Source of the DNA: Pogonophryne albipinna
Taxonomy: Eukaryota > Chordata > Actinopteri > Perciformes > Artedidraconidae
DNA: 64,000 nt
Assembly: GCA_028583405.1 (NCBI GenBank)
Contig: CM053261.1
Location: 16,298,783-16,362,782 of the forward strand
Reading direction: 5' to 3'
Under the pieces are notes generated by a model. That model was not told the origin of the DNA, ran no database searches, and saw only the letters and a list, made by a program, of their open reading frames with translations. The first letter of the stretch is position 1. The number at the start of each line of letters is the position of its first letter. Both the position numbers and the translations under genes were made by a program. This document shows, in pieces, positions 31,611 to 59,769 of this stretch.

Positions 31611-33880
31611 CACACACAAACACACAGTTATATAGATCAAAACAAACACTGGCAGAGGCTAACCTGCTACTGCATGGGTGTGTTAAACCACAGACAGACC
31701 GCATGTTGGTTTGATTCTTTCTAACAACTGTTCAGCATGCAGAGACTGATAGCATTTCATATATTGTGGAATAAGATGGTGGAACAAACGTGGCATTTTT
31801 GTCAATATGATAATGTAAAAGCATAAACAACATGCAGGTTCAATTAAATACAATAGTCACATGCATGTGTACGTCACATCAGGGCCTTAACATTGCAAAA
31901 TACCATCTTGGTTTGACCAACTCAGACTGCTGAAACCTCTGGGTGCATTTTTTATACTCTAAAATTAAATGAAACATTTGGATTTTGTCCTTTTTCCTTT
32001 GAATGTGTCAAGAAAGGATGATTTCAAAGTCACTCTACAAAGAGGAATGATCACAGGATCATATTACTTCTTGAGTGTACATGTGGTCATGTGTGGAGCT
32101 GAAACTATTTATTTGTTTCACAAAAAATAAATCTGCAAATATTTTAAACAATTTAAATCAGTGTTTTCAGTAATAGTGAAGCAAACAATTCCAATCATTT
32201 GCTGCACCCTGCCTCTTAAAATTAAGTCATTGTTTTTCTTAGTCAGTTTTTAAACATTTTGAGATTTTATACTTTTTGGATAAAACAAAAGCAGCTTGAA
32301 ACAACATTTGTTGCCATCTCCTGACATTATAAGTACACAAACGACCTTTTTCATGTAGCCCTGGTCATGTAGTCATTGTATTCAAATAAACGTAGGTAAA
32401 TCTAAACGAATAGTTTAGGATGAGGATGACCAATCACTCCACCGAAATATCACAACATTATCAAAGATAGCCTACTTCTGCAATATAAACACCACGTAAG
32501 GACACAACAAGGAAGGAGGAAAAAACAATAATTAGGCTAAAATAGGCCAACTGGCTACAGACAACCACATACAGCCAACAGGTGACTGAACTGCCAATAA
32601 ATGCAAACTCCAAATGGTGTCTGGGCAGTGCAGACAGCAGACAAACAAAGGACAGTAGGCTATAGTAAACCAAACAACCTCCAACATCGACAGCCACACA
32701 GCAAGTAGTTAAATATATACAGTTAAGCATCAGTAAAGCCACCAGCAAGCAACGACAGACAGACAGACAGGGTGGAGGAGGGTGTATTTTGACTCACCTT
32801 ACTAGACGCTAATGCACATTCTGCTGTCTTTCATGGTGGTCAATATCCAGGTGATAGCCATGTCCCACTGCAACTCTACCGGACGTTAACGTCAAATGTC
32901 CCTAAAGGTTTAAACTAGTCTGGTGTGAGGCTGCTGCAACGTTTATTTAACTATTTATTCATTTTTTAACCAATGCAGGCCAACTTCACCTGGCTGCTTC
33001 ACATGGGTAGAGTGTAATAGGCTACCTCTGTTTCACCCGGTTTCACCACACACATTCATTGTTAAACCCCAAGGTCCCCGCCGGCGGGGACCCTGTTTTT
33101 TTTTTTCACGACACTGTGTCTCAGGGGATCTTAATATTTAAGAACCTATTAATGTGTCATACCAGATTAACGGAAATAATCTCAGCTAACTGACGATACA
33201 AACCATTTTTACCAAAACAAAACACAAGTCTCATAAGAAGCATCTAAATGACCCCTTAGCGATAAATGCTAACGGACATTGGCACAGAACTCAAGATAAA
33301 AGTACCCTTATTACTTATCGTAGCTGCACATAGATATCCGATTAAAGCTGAGGTTCCACAGATTATTTAGGTATATAGTATCATCACTGAGTGATCCGGA
33401 CTCGTGACAGGGGAAGCAAACACAGACATCACAACACGTACCTTTACGGAGCTTCTAGGGAGATCGTCTCACCGTAGCTGTCAATCTGATCAAAAGACGT
33501 GTTCAATGGCATTAAAACGAGAAAAAGGACCAGGAAATAATAAAAGTATGATATGGATATTAAGAATAGTTAGTCTTACTTCAGATTTTTAACGGTGCAC
33601 AGGAAGGACGTAAGCCAGACATTCCTATATGAACCTCTGCTGTTTATTATGTATATTACAATATTGGCCTACTTTATTCATGTGCATCACCAACCTTTAC
33701 TGTGTGCTTATAGAATATAAAGACACGTGAATCTGATGTAAGACTCATTCACTCAGAAAAATAAGCAAATATATTTATATAAATAATATATGTTTATTTG
33801 TGCAGCCTTCGGTACAACCTTGAAAGTTGAACTTTGTTGTGTGTCTTGCTGTTAAAATATCTTGTCCTCTTGTAATTGTC
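31607..33880. other. Non-coding stretch, no gene seen
   Basis: No recognisable coding frame. It contains a GACA tract (about 32752-32771) and a 20-bp perfect GC palindrome at 33073-33092 followed by a T run. Confidence 0.4.
33073..33092. repeat. Perfect 20-bp GC palindrome followed by poly-T
   Basis: GGTCCCCGCC is followed immediately by its exact reverse complement, then CCTG and a run of about 13 T. It stands out in an AT-rich region. In bacteria this shape would be a terminator; here its role is unknown. Confidence 0.6.
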
Positions 33881-34588
33881 TTACGGCCCCTACACACGGC
33901 GGCGTGCGTTGCCGCTTGGCGGTGGGCGTGTCTTGAGCTTGGGGAGTTTACGCGAGCAACGCGACCAACAACCAATCATATGAATCTCTCCTGTCAATTG
34001 CATAAAAGGTTTTACATGTCACACTTTATATGATGAACATTTATGACATTAATGCCTATGGTGCTATTTTACGCAACATTCCATGCTGGGTAAATACTGT
34101 CTATGCCTGCTAGCTGTCCATTCAAACGAAGTACACTGGATATAAACTCCCCAAACAGGCGAAAACCTACCAGTTTCACCCACTGTCTCTGCCACCTCCC
34201 TCCATGCCTGGCTCCTCCGGTTTGTATCCCGGTAGGTGAAGAGGGACTGATCATAAAGCACCGGGTGATTCCCTCCCGCTACGATTATTTTCTCCTCCAT
34301 TTTTTGGCATATGAGGAAATGAACTGCGGTCTGGCTCTCCCAGCATACACGCGGTTTGATTGGCTAGCGTTTGTACTGGCAGATTTGCATAAACGGGATT
34401 TGATTGGCTGACGCCTCCGTCGAGGCGGCAAAAGTAGAACATTGCTCTACTTTTGCAGCGAGCACCGCGAGAGAAGCTACGCTTTGCTCCCACAATGCAG
34501 TTCGGCGAATCGTGACGTCACCCCATTCAAAGTGAATGGGCAGAAGCGTTGAAGCGGCAACGCACGCCGCCATGTGTAGGGGCCGTAA
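33881..34588 (+). mobile_element. MITE copy 1 with 37-bp terminal inverted repeats
   Basis: The 37-nt arms at 33881-33917 and 34552-34588 (TTACGGCCCCTACACA start) match at 36 of 37 positions when inverted. No transposase is encoded. The element carries ATTGG boxes (34359-34363, 34403-34407), an octamer ATTTGCAT (34383-34390) and a perfect CRE TGACGTCA (34513-34520). A clean target duplication was not found, so the superfamily (PIF/Harbinger or hAT) stays open. Confidence 0.8.
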
Positions 34589-34768
34589 TTATGTGGACCC
34601 CATGAAGTGTATCTGTTGTATCTGCATCAAGTAATATTTATAATAGTTCAGTGTTAAATCATACTTCTGTAGATAATGGCTGAACATGGATTCATGCAGC
34701 CAGAAAACTAAAAACATTATTCATTTTAAATGGAAGCAGCTTATAAAATGCTCATGTGGTTTTCTGGT

Positions 34769-35213
34769 ACGTCCACACAGCAGCTTTAAACAAATCTTCC
34801 AACGCTTCCAACGCTTCTCTGCCCATTGACTTTGAATGGGGATGACGTCACTTTGCCTCGCTTTTCGCCGAACTGCATTGTGGAGGAGCGAAGCGAAGAT
34901 TTCCAGGATTTCCAGGATTCAAAAGTTGAGCAATGTTCAACTTTTGAAGCTGAGCTGGAAGCGTCAGCCAATCAAATCCCGTTTATGCAAATCTGACAGT
35001 AGAAGCGCTAGCCAATCAAACCGCGTGTAAGCAGGGAGAACCAGACCGCAGTTCATTTCCTCATATTCCAAACGAGAAATTACGGTAGCAAATCACCCGG
35101 TTCTTTACGACCAGAACTATTAACGGGATACAAACCGGAGGAACCAGGCATGGAGGGAGGTGGCAGAGACAGTGGGTGAAACTGGTAGGTTTTCGCCTGT
35201 TTGGGGAGTTTAT
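34769..35213 (-). mobile_element. MITE copy 2, inverted and truncated
   Basis: Reverse-complement relative of copy 1: 34815-35213 corresponds to 34140-34540 inverted, with scattered differences. It starts ACGTCCACACAG, a diverged version of the copy 1 terminus, and stops at 35213 before a short TA stretch. The CRE (34843-34850), octamer ATGCAAAT (34985-34992) and both CCAAT boxes (34968-34972, 35012-35016) are retained. Confidence 0.75.
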
Positions 35214-35221
35214 ATATATAT

Positions 35222-35760
35222 TAGGGCTGTCAAGTTAACGCGTTATTAACGCGTTAACGCAATAAAAATTAACGCCACTAATTATTTTAACGCGATTAAC
35301 GCATGTGTATTTTTTGTCCTCGGTCGCCCCGTAGTTTCAGAGCGCATCGAGTTTAAAATACCATCTACAAGCTGATGCTGACAGCCCCGCTCCTGCCGTA
35401 CGCTTGTGGCAGACCACACTTCCACGCTCACCGGCAGGCACCGACTGGCCATCGGGAGGACCGGGAGGGTGTGTGTATGTGTGGCTCGAGCGAGAGAGAG
35501 ACCTTACGTGTATTGTTGTTGTTAGCATCTGGTGCTAGCTAGCTGCGCTAACGGATATAAGGAGCTGTTTCAATGAAAACAGAGGAGCGACATTTCGCCA
35601 CAACTGCGCCGAGCACTTGACTTTATGCAGGAAGCCAGACAGTGGGACATTGTACGAAAAGTCAGCACACTCAGCACGGATAGTGCGCAACATGATTGCA
35701 GCGTCCAGGCCGCTCCCGTTCGAGCATATGCCTTGAGTAGCACATAGCTCCAACGATCCA

Positions 35761-35761
<1 letters not shown>
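35222..35761 (+). mobile_element. Decayed hAT element fragment
   Basis: Begins TAGGGCTGTCAAGTTAACGC with repeated AACGCGTTAA motifs, a known style of hAT terminus. Further on, two plus-strand frames separated by a frameshift read VRKVSTLSTDSA and NMIAASRPLPFEHMP, then a stop, then VAH (35652-35748). They resemble the D-x-A-x-N-M and C-x-A-H region of ZBED-like hAT transposases. No right terminus was found, so it is 3'-truncated or interrupted by the CA array that follows. Confidence 0.6.

Positions 35762-35852
<91 letters not shown>
35762..35852. repeat. (CA)45 microsatellite
   Basis: Uninterrupted 91-bp CA array at the end of the decayed hAT fragment. Confidence 0.97.
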
Positions 35853-35855
<3 letters not shown>

Positions 35856-37385
35856 GTATTAGCAGGGTTAGGGATTATTGTTGCAGGGCAAACAGGCAGC
35901 CATGAGTTTAAAGTGCACGATGTCAAGGAACAGGGTCCTACAGTGTGGCACCACCCGCCTGTGGGCTATTCTGATGTTCACGGTACAATTTCCCACTGTT
36001 TGTTGAAGTTTTCTTTCATGTTTATATTGTATTTACAATGATACAATTGTGCATTCGCTGAGCACAGTCAATCATAAAACTGGAGGGAAAAAATACAAAT
36101 ATGTGTTCTTGACTCAAGAGGCTTTTAATCCTCACAAATCAACTCTGTCGTATTTATCAGCACAGATTTATGTTTATTATTCCAAGTGTGCATTGTCAAA
36201 TATGTCAACCAATACAATTCAAATATTTATGTATAAACGTTTTTTCTTTTGTCAGTAACAATTAGGTGATTACTGAATATGCAAGCAATAAACTAAGTGA
36301 ATTGTGTTGAAAACATTGATTAGGGTCATGAAAATTGATGTTTTTTTTGTAAATTGCTATTAAACTCTTTCATAAGAAGGCTTAAAGGGAAAGGGAGGAA
36401 GTACACATCATGCATGCTCCATTTCAGTCGTGCCTCCACAACTGAGTCACTGGAGCTAAATATGTTATTTTGTCGCTCATATTCTAAATAAAATCCCAGG
36501 TTTTTCAAAGCGCTGTTGAACAGAGCAGAGGATGGGGTTGGATGGCGTGGAAAGTGGGTCTTGTGAATGTAGGTCTTTGAGACAGTGTGTGTGGGTAAAG
36601 CAGGCTTACAGTAGTAATCCTCTTCACAGACACCCTAGCAACAGGACGCGGTCCAGACAGACACATGCAGACACACACACAGGTTTTAGAAGGGAATCTA
36701 TTTAGCTTTGTCTTGTTTTTGGAAACACAATAGGTCATAAATAGGCCATCGTCCCTAATCGCATATTCAGGCCATTCATCGGATATCTAAGATGTCTCAA
36801 TGAAGTTGTAATATTCCACTATCATTTCCAGTACGTGCTCATATCCTCAGGTGTGGCATGGAATAATTTGTGTGGTGACTTTTTATGATAGATTCCTTTT
36901 GTCTTTATCAGCCATTCAAATAAAGAGGCTCCTTCAGGAAGCTGGATTCGCTGTTGACTTTATTGGTTCCTGAAATGTGTCATTACTACTTCCTGGCTGT
37001 GATGTCATTGGTCGGTTAATGACAGAGAGGAAGAGGGACATTCGTCCGAAAATAACTCCGAAAAAACAGACAATTGCAAAAGGCGTAATGAGCCTTTAAG
37101 GATAGGGACAGAGAGTTATGACTCTGTCACTGTCTGACTCATTTTGTCTCACAGGGAAATGCTTTTACAAACCACAACATGGTAACTTCCATGACACAAA
37201 TTTAAGCCAATGTTGACTTTGGTATTAATACAAAATAAATTAGAAGGGCTTTAGGTAAATACCACTATTTCGATTATGCACATAACCAAAAGGAAACATT
37301 GACAAATTGAATTAAACTCCCAAAAAAACACTAAAGCAATCCTACGATAAAGAGAATGGACCAAAAATGTTATTTGTGTTTTTTT
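35853..37385. other. Region downstream of smad7, no gene seen
   Basis: AT-rich sequence beyond the likely smad7 3' end. A minus-strand AATAAA (36958-36963) could serve a longer smad7 transcript. No coding frame is recognisable. Confidence 0.4.
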
Positions 37386-37742
37386 TTTATTTTGGCATTT
37401 CTTTGTTTTGCATTTATATTAAGCAAAGTGCATCTTATTTTCTTTTTCTCATCAACACATTGCACAATACATAAATAATGATGCATATAAAACGTCTTCA
37501 TATTTACAATTATTAATATATTTATATATAACATAAAATACATTTTTCGCTTCTTATTTTATTTCATTAAATCTTAGTCATTTATTAAACAAAGTCCGTC
37601 AGAATCGTATACTTTCTTCTTCTTCTTTTAAAACTTTTTTCACTCAGTTTGAATCTCCGGAACAAAAAAGGAAAAGTTGGCGCAGTCTGTTTGTGAGGGG
37701 GGGCAGAAGAGGCGAGGAGGGTGAAGAAGAGGAAAGCCGCTG
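37386..37742 (-). other. smad7: Probable smad7 3' UTR
   Basis: AU-rich sequence directly after the stop codon, containing three minus-strand AATAAA signals (37581-37586, 37558-37563, 37386-37391). The true cleavage site is unknown and the UTR may be longer. Confidence 0.5.
37581..37586 (-). promoter_or_regulatory. smad7: Candidate polyadenylation signal AATAAA
   Basis: First canonical hexamer after the smad7 stop codon on the minus strand, about 157 nt downstream. Use is not proven; further copies follow at 37558-37563 and 37386-37391. Confidence 0.4.
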
Positions 37743-52899
<15,157 letters not shown>

Positions 52900-53906
52900 G
52901 CGGGACGAAAAGAGGGTTCCCCGGCTAAAAAACGAGCATGGTGTCCGCAAATCATGAAGATTCCGGGATCCGAATCCAGGCAATGACAAGCAGCCTGAGA
53001 AAATACGGCGGAAAAACTGGGAGCTGGATAAGCAGAGGAAATCTGTAGCATACGCCAGTCTCTGCTGCCTTCTCCTGCAGGCTTGTTCCCCGAAAAACAG
53101 CCGAGGTTCCCGGGACAGTCAGCTTTTCCTTCGCGGATTGATAATCATCACTGCACGGTGTTTAAGATTAGACTATAAAAATGAATCTTGCAGCTTAAAC
53201 ACGTCTGCTATTACACAGCAGCATGTAACCTGGATGTGTTACAATTACTTGGTGATGTGCAGCCTAAAGCGCTGCGAAGTGACCCCTTTAAAACACACCC
53301 CGTGTCGATGTTCAGCGTAAAAACAATGTCAAAACATCTTTCTATCTATGCGCATTAGCAGTAGTAGAAAATTGATGAGCTGGGGCCTAATTAAGCCTAA
53401 AAGGCTATCACAATTATCCCATGAAAACCGAAGCTCGCCACCGTGTCTTCAAGAGCATTAATCCACAAAATCCTTTATCCGACTGCACGGAGTAGGGCTC
53501 TTCAGCAGGATCGCGGAGTTTTTTTTTATCCGGTATCGTCTAAATATGCCACTCGTCTGCAGAGGATGTGATCTGCTGGCAAGAATGAGCCTCGTTCAGG
53601 GACCCCGGGAGCAAATCAAGGAATGATTCTCTCCCCCGAGTTGTGTTGCGTTTGAAAGCTTGAGGAAAAGGGATAGCGACCCACGGGTTACTTCCGAGAA
53701 CCGAGCTTCGTAGCCTATTTCAGTAGCTGAATCCTTAAAGATTAAATAATCCAACCTCGTATCTCGCACCGAGTTTCCGTGTCTGAGTGTGGAAGAAAGC
53801 GAGTCGACGAGTGATCTCGAGGGGGGTAGGAGGCTTTCTGTCTGTAAATGAGGCGGATGGTTTGGGTGCCCTTGCTCCGTCTCCAGTGCGCATTGACGCG
53901 CCCGGT
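52900..53906 (-). other. smad7: smad7 5' UTR and proximal promoter region
   Basis: The roughly 1 kb upstream of the ATG is comparatively CpG-rich near exon 1. No strong TATA box was found. An AAAAAAACTCCGCGATC stretch and a GTCTG half Smad site (53840-53844) occur. The start site cannot be placed by eye. No other gene is present. Confidence 0.5.
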
Positions 53907-53912
53907 CACGTG
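53907..53912. promoter_or_regulatory. smad7: E-box CACGTG next to the Smad element
   Basis: Canonical palindromic E-box of the TFE3/USF/MYC type, 4 bp from the Smad-binding palindrome. TFE3-Smad3 cooperation at an E-box plus Smad element is reported for the mammalian Smad7 promoter. Confidence 0.7.
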
Positions 53913-53913
53913 T

Positions 53914-53925
53914 GTGTCTAGACAC
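53914..53925. promoter_or_regulatory. smad7: Palindromic Smad-binding element GTCTAGAC
   Basis: GTGTCTAGACAC is a perfect 12-bp palindrome containing the 8-bp optimal Smad3/4 site GTCTAGAC (53916-53923). The same 8-mer is the key TGF-beta response element of mammalian Smad7 promoters. It lies about 1.02 kb upstream of the ATG. Confidence 0.85.
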
Positions 53926-53976
53926 CCTGTCGCTTAAAAGAAATGTGATTGTGTTGCGCAAACAACAAGCCCACAG

Positions 53977-53982
<6 letters not shown>

Positions 53983-54032
<50 letters not shown>
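53983..54032. repeat. (CA)25 microsatellite upstream of the smad7 promoter
   Basis: 50-bp CA array preceded by CGCGCG, about 60 bp upstream of the Smad element. Confidence 0.96.
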
Positions 54033-55390
<1,358 letters not shown>

Positions 55391-55560
55391 GGATGAGGGT
55401 AGTCAATAGCTCATCCCCACATTGTCCCAGGATCCCCCACTGGCGCTGCGCAAGGCGCAACGCAAAGAGCCCAAACGGCGCTTTTTAAGGTAGTCAAGCA
55501 ATCAGTCAAGGAAAAAGCTCTGTCAGAGGGAATTGTGGAAGTGGCTGTAGACGCACGTTG

Positions 55561-55951
55561 TGTCTGTCTGTCTGTCTGTCTGTATTTGATATATTTGATA
55601 TGTATATATAATATTTTGATATGTATTTGATATATTTGAGGATGTTGTCTGTCTGTATTTGATATATTTGATATGTATATGTATATGTATATGTATTGAT
55701 ATGTATATTTGATATTTTGATATGTATTTGATATATTTGAGGATGTCTGTCTGTCTGTATTTGATATATTTGATATGTATATATGTATGTATATGTATTG
55801 ATATGTATATTTGATATTTTGATATGTATTTGATATATTTGAGGATGTCTGTCTGTCTGTATTTGATATATTTGATATGTATATGTATATGTATGTATAT
55901 GTATTGATATGTATATTTGATATTTTGATATGTATTTGATATATTTGAGAA
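55561..55951. repeat. ~102-bp minisatellite in the LINE 3' region
   Basis: About 3.8 copies of an AT-rich unit (TCTGTCTGTATTTGATATATT ... GATATATTTGAGGATG). The marker GAGGATG recurs at about 55638, 55739 and 55841, and as GAGAATG at 55946, spacing 101-105 bp. On the minus strand it stays open and extends the LINE frame with Tyr/Ile/Asn-rich repeats. Confidence 0.85.
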
Positions 55952-56258
55952 TGCTTATGATTGAGTTTTGGGAAGAATTGTTTCCGTATAGGTTCAAAAG
56001 TTGGGCATTGTGTGAGGAAGTGCTGCTCTGTCTCCACAGCAGAAAGCCATGTTTTCTTGTACCTGCCTGTTTCTAAGGCCAGGCTGTGAGCACTCAGTCT
56101 GTACTTTGTCAACATCTTCCTGTGTTTAATATCAGTCACTGTGCTCAGGTAGGCTGCCACAGTGTACTGTCTTTTTAGGGCCAGATAGCATTGCATTTTA
56201 CTTTGTTTGGTCCTGAAGCAGAACACAGTTTGAACCGGTTTGTGAACAGAGTGTCAGG
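55952..56258 (-). pseudogene. LINE ORF, C-terminal part
   Basis: The minus-strand frame reads QCYLALKRQYTVAAYLSTV and later VETEQHFLTQCPTFEPIRKQ, the C-terminal region typical of fish non-LTR retrotransposon polyproteins encoding reverse transcriptase. It is the continuation of the reverse-transcriptase fragment at 60652-61899, separated by a 4.4-kb hAT insertion. Downstream it runs into a minisatellite, so the natural C-terminus is lost. Confidence 0.8.
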
Positions 56259-57721
56259 CAGTGGCGGAGCCAGGACATTTTCAGTGGGGTGGCCAGGATG
56301 GAACCAGTGATCATTTTGGGGTGGCATTGAAATCACTATTATATGAACATAAAAATACATCTCACTATAAAATAAGGGGTTATTTAAGGCACCTACAACA
56401 CACCTCTACATTATTTGGGATCAAGTGGTGGAATAGATCAAATAATATTCAGTATATCTAACAATTTCTTTCGTATTCAAGCAGGCAAAGTATTAACGAA
56501 GCTTACATTATACAAATGTAATGCAATATACAGACTGTTTAGCTTATGGTGATCAGCAGCACTATGGGCTCATTCTCTCAGTGTATCATCAGGAATACAG
56601 AGACACACACACATCATTTAAATAAGAGTTTTTAAATTAAATGATAGGTTAAGAATAAACATCTTAAAGTAAATAACAATAAACAATAGCCCTTAACCCT
56701 GTAAGGCCCCCGGTTGTAATTTTACAACATTACTTTAAGCTATCCTAACAAAGTCAGTAAATGTTCAGGGGTAGACATTAAGGGTAAAATGTCACTGGCC
56801 CTCCGGGCCGGTGGAATTGTATTGTCACTGGCCCCACCATTGTAACCACTGGCCCGGAGCATTCGTCCAAAAAAAATCGACTAATAATGAAGAAAATTAA
56901 CACATTTGTTGCAATAGTAATTTATGCACTAACTACATTACTACGTGTACTACAACATTTGAATAATCAGGTCTTCCTCATTTTCCTCAATTGTTCATAT
57001 TTGGTTTATTAAAATAATGATATTGTGGTCATTGATAAAAAATGTCTGCTATTATTATGAGTATTATTATTTGTATAATGCGCTTTCTGCCTTCCTGTCA
57101 TTAGGAGTTAGAAATGTAATGGCTATGTAGCAGATTAGATTAGAACCTTCATTATCCTAAACTGCTGGGACATTTCCCTAAAGCCAATACCTTTATATTT
57201 TCTACTCTTCACTTACTTGTCAGCATAGGTCGGCATTGATGTACAGAGCCGACAGAAGACCTTGTTTATATTGGCATCATATTGAGAGGTGCAGCCAGTG
57301 ACACGTCCTAAAACCAGGAAGTAAGCTGCGGGTTCCCTCGACAAAAAGCAATGGGATTTCTCCACAGGGTTTTGGAAAATAGCTGGAAATAAGGTCTGTG
57401 GAAAACAAACCTGTTTGATAAATGCACGTTTTGTTCAGCCGGATAATCTCCACGTCTACCCTGCTTTTAAAATGTTCGAATCATAAATCTAATCGATAGA
57501 TTATAAAAGGGTTTTAGGACGCGTCACTGCACCAGAAGCCAACTCCATCGATCAAGCTGGCTAAAACTTCCTCTCCCTCTTCTTCTCATGCTCTCTGTCA
57601 CTCTCCTTTAACTCCTCCGGTGACTTTCTTTTATTTGAAGATTGTTTTTTGCACGGCGCTTGGACGGTTACCGCTGGTATTAAAAACATTTTGGCGAATG
57701 GTTAGGTGGCGCGACAGGGTA

Positions 57722-58358
57722 AATGCATTTTTAATAATAACATTTTTGAATGGAACATTCTCAACATGAATGCATAAATCTAAATAAATATAACTTACAT
57801 ATGTGGGAAAATACTGTGTTTGAAATGTGTAATTGAAATTAGATGCTAGCTTTTTGTTTTGATATATATATATATATTGTATTCCAGTCTCCCTTCAGAT
57901 ATGTTAAGTGGCATGGCATTCAACACAATGCTGCTCACCTCCTTCAGTTGGGAGAAAAGCTGTTTCAGGTTCAGCCTTATGGGGGTACAGGGCTGCTGAG
58001 CCTAGAGATGGATCTGTTGGTCCTGGCACCAGGGGGAGGGACAACTGATTTAGTATGAATAGCTTCTAAAAATCTACCTGCATTTGTTAAAGGTCAGCTA
58101 AAAGACCAGTGCAATTAAAAACCTGTATAGATATTAACAGTACTTAATGTCAGCTTAGTAAAAAAAAACATAACAATTATTATTTACAATGGACTAAGCT
58201 TAGCTAACAGACACAATTCCACCACTCATGGACCACACCCACCTTTTCTTTTGAAAAACTGGGTGACATACTGTCGCCCTTTAGTCCCTCTCTCTTGTTT
58301 TTCTCTCCTTTCTTTTCTCTTTTGAAAGCCTGACTTTGTAAGTCGTTGACACATGGTA
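57722..58358 (+). repeat. Direct duplication, copy 1
   Basis: 637-bp segment from AATGCATTTTTAATAATAAC to ACATGGTA, nearly identical to 59572-60252. It carries a short TA tract (about 57862-57876). Confidence 0.92.
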
Positions 58359-59571
58359 TACAGGGTTTCCCACACATAGACTATACTTGGGCGGGCCACC
58401 CAGGTATATTAACGGCCGCCCAAGTATATTTCGCGACCCATTTAGATTTTTTCTTTTTTTTTAATAATATATATATTTGTTTTCGTCCGTGACCATGACA
58501 CCATCTGCGATCGATTAACTTGTGGACAATGATCCCTCGACTCTACGCCTCCTGTACCCAGTCCCGGACTGGCCATCGGGAGGACCGGGGGGTTTCCTGA
58601 AGGCCTGGCCTGTTAAGTGGCCTGCCTCACACAGGGTGACTGGCTGTCTACATGATGTGGCCTCCCGACATGGCCACAGTCATACAGATCATAAATCAAA
58701 GCCGTTGATTGGTCTCTGTGTGTCATTCAAGCTCGGGATAACCTCAGCTCAGGTGAGGTAAAGGACTCTCTGAGTGTTTAGATAGTTAACTTAGTCTAAG
58801 TTCTCTGTGGGTCTCAAACGGTTTGGTCACCATTTATGTAAACACATATTTCCATTTGAGAGGGTAGTGATTAGTAAAATATGCATGAATAAAAAATAAA
58901 AAGTTAACTAGGTGAAAAAAGGTAAGATACACTTTTAAAACTTGTTGAGAGCTAAAACTAGTCTTTGCTGCTGCCTCAAAGAGGAGCAGGGGAGAGAGGA
59001 GGGAGACAGGGGAGGCTGGTTCAGGAGCACAGACACACTTACAACTATAAATGAACCAAAAATAAATAAACAAGTTTCAGTGTTTTTTTCATATTGGAAA
59101 TGGTATGTTATTGGTTATGGCCATGATTTTATGATTATTGAAATGTATACAGTTCTGTTTCATATAGGTGTTTCCATAGATCTAGTCTCTTTATTTTCCC
59201 CTCAAAATGCACCAGATTGATGCATTTAACTACAACATTTAAAAACAAATCTTACCGGGGGAGCATGCCCTCGGACCTCCCTGGACGATTTGAGGTCGAC
59301 CCCCACTTTAAATCACATTGATAGGTTCCTAAATACATTTACCATTTAAAAAAAAATAGTAACCCATGTCCATATGTTTATTTGTGGGTAGTAGATTTAA
59401 ACTATAGGGCTATCACTATGGGCCCTGCCTGTACCTGTTCGCTCTGCCATGGCGTGAAGGGTCTGCTAACAAGCGACCAACAGAAAGGTTAATGTTGTTG
59501 CACGTCACATCACCTCACTATAAGACTAACATTCCTGACAATAGATCTCAATAGTCATCTCTTATGGTGTG

Positions 59572-59709
59572 AATGCATTTTTAATAATAACATTTTTGAA
59601 TGGAACATTCTCAACATGAATGCATAAATCCAAATAAATATAACTTAAATATGTGGGAAAATACTGTGTTTGAAATGTGTAATTGAAATTAGATGCTAGC
59701 TTTTTGTTT

Positions 59710-59769
<60 letters not shown>

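Noticed and set aside
34251..34573. 80- and 69-codon frames near 34.4 kb
   Set aside because: They fall in the MITE, which has no transposase and is explained by its inverted repeats.
52900..52989. 30-residue N-terminal extension of Smad7 starting at 52989
   Set aside because: The codon at 52989 is TTG, not ATG, and the family begins at MFRTKRS (52899).
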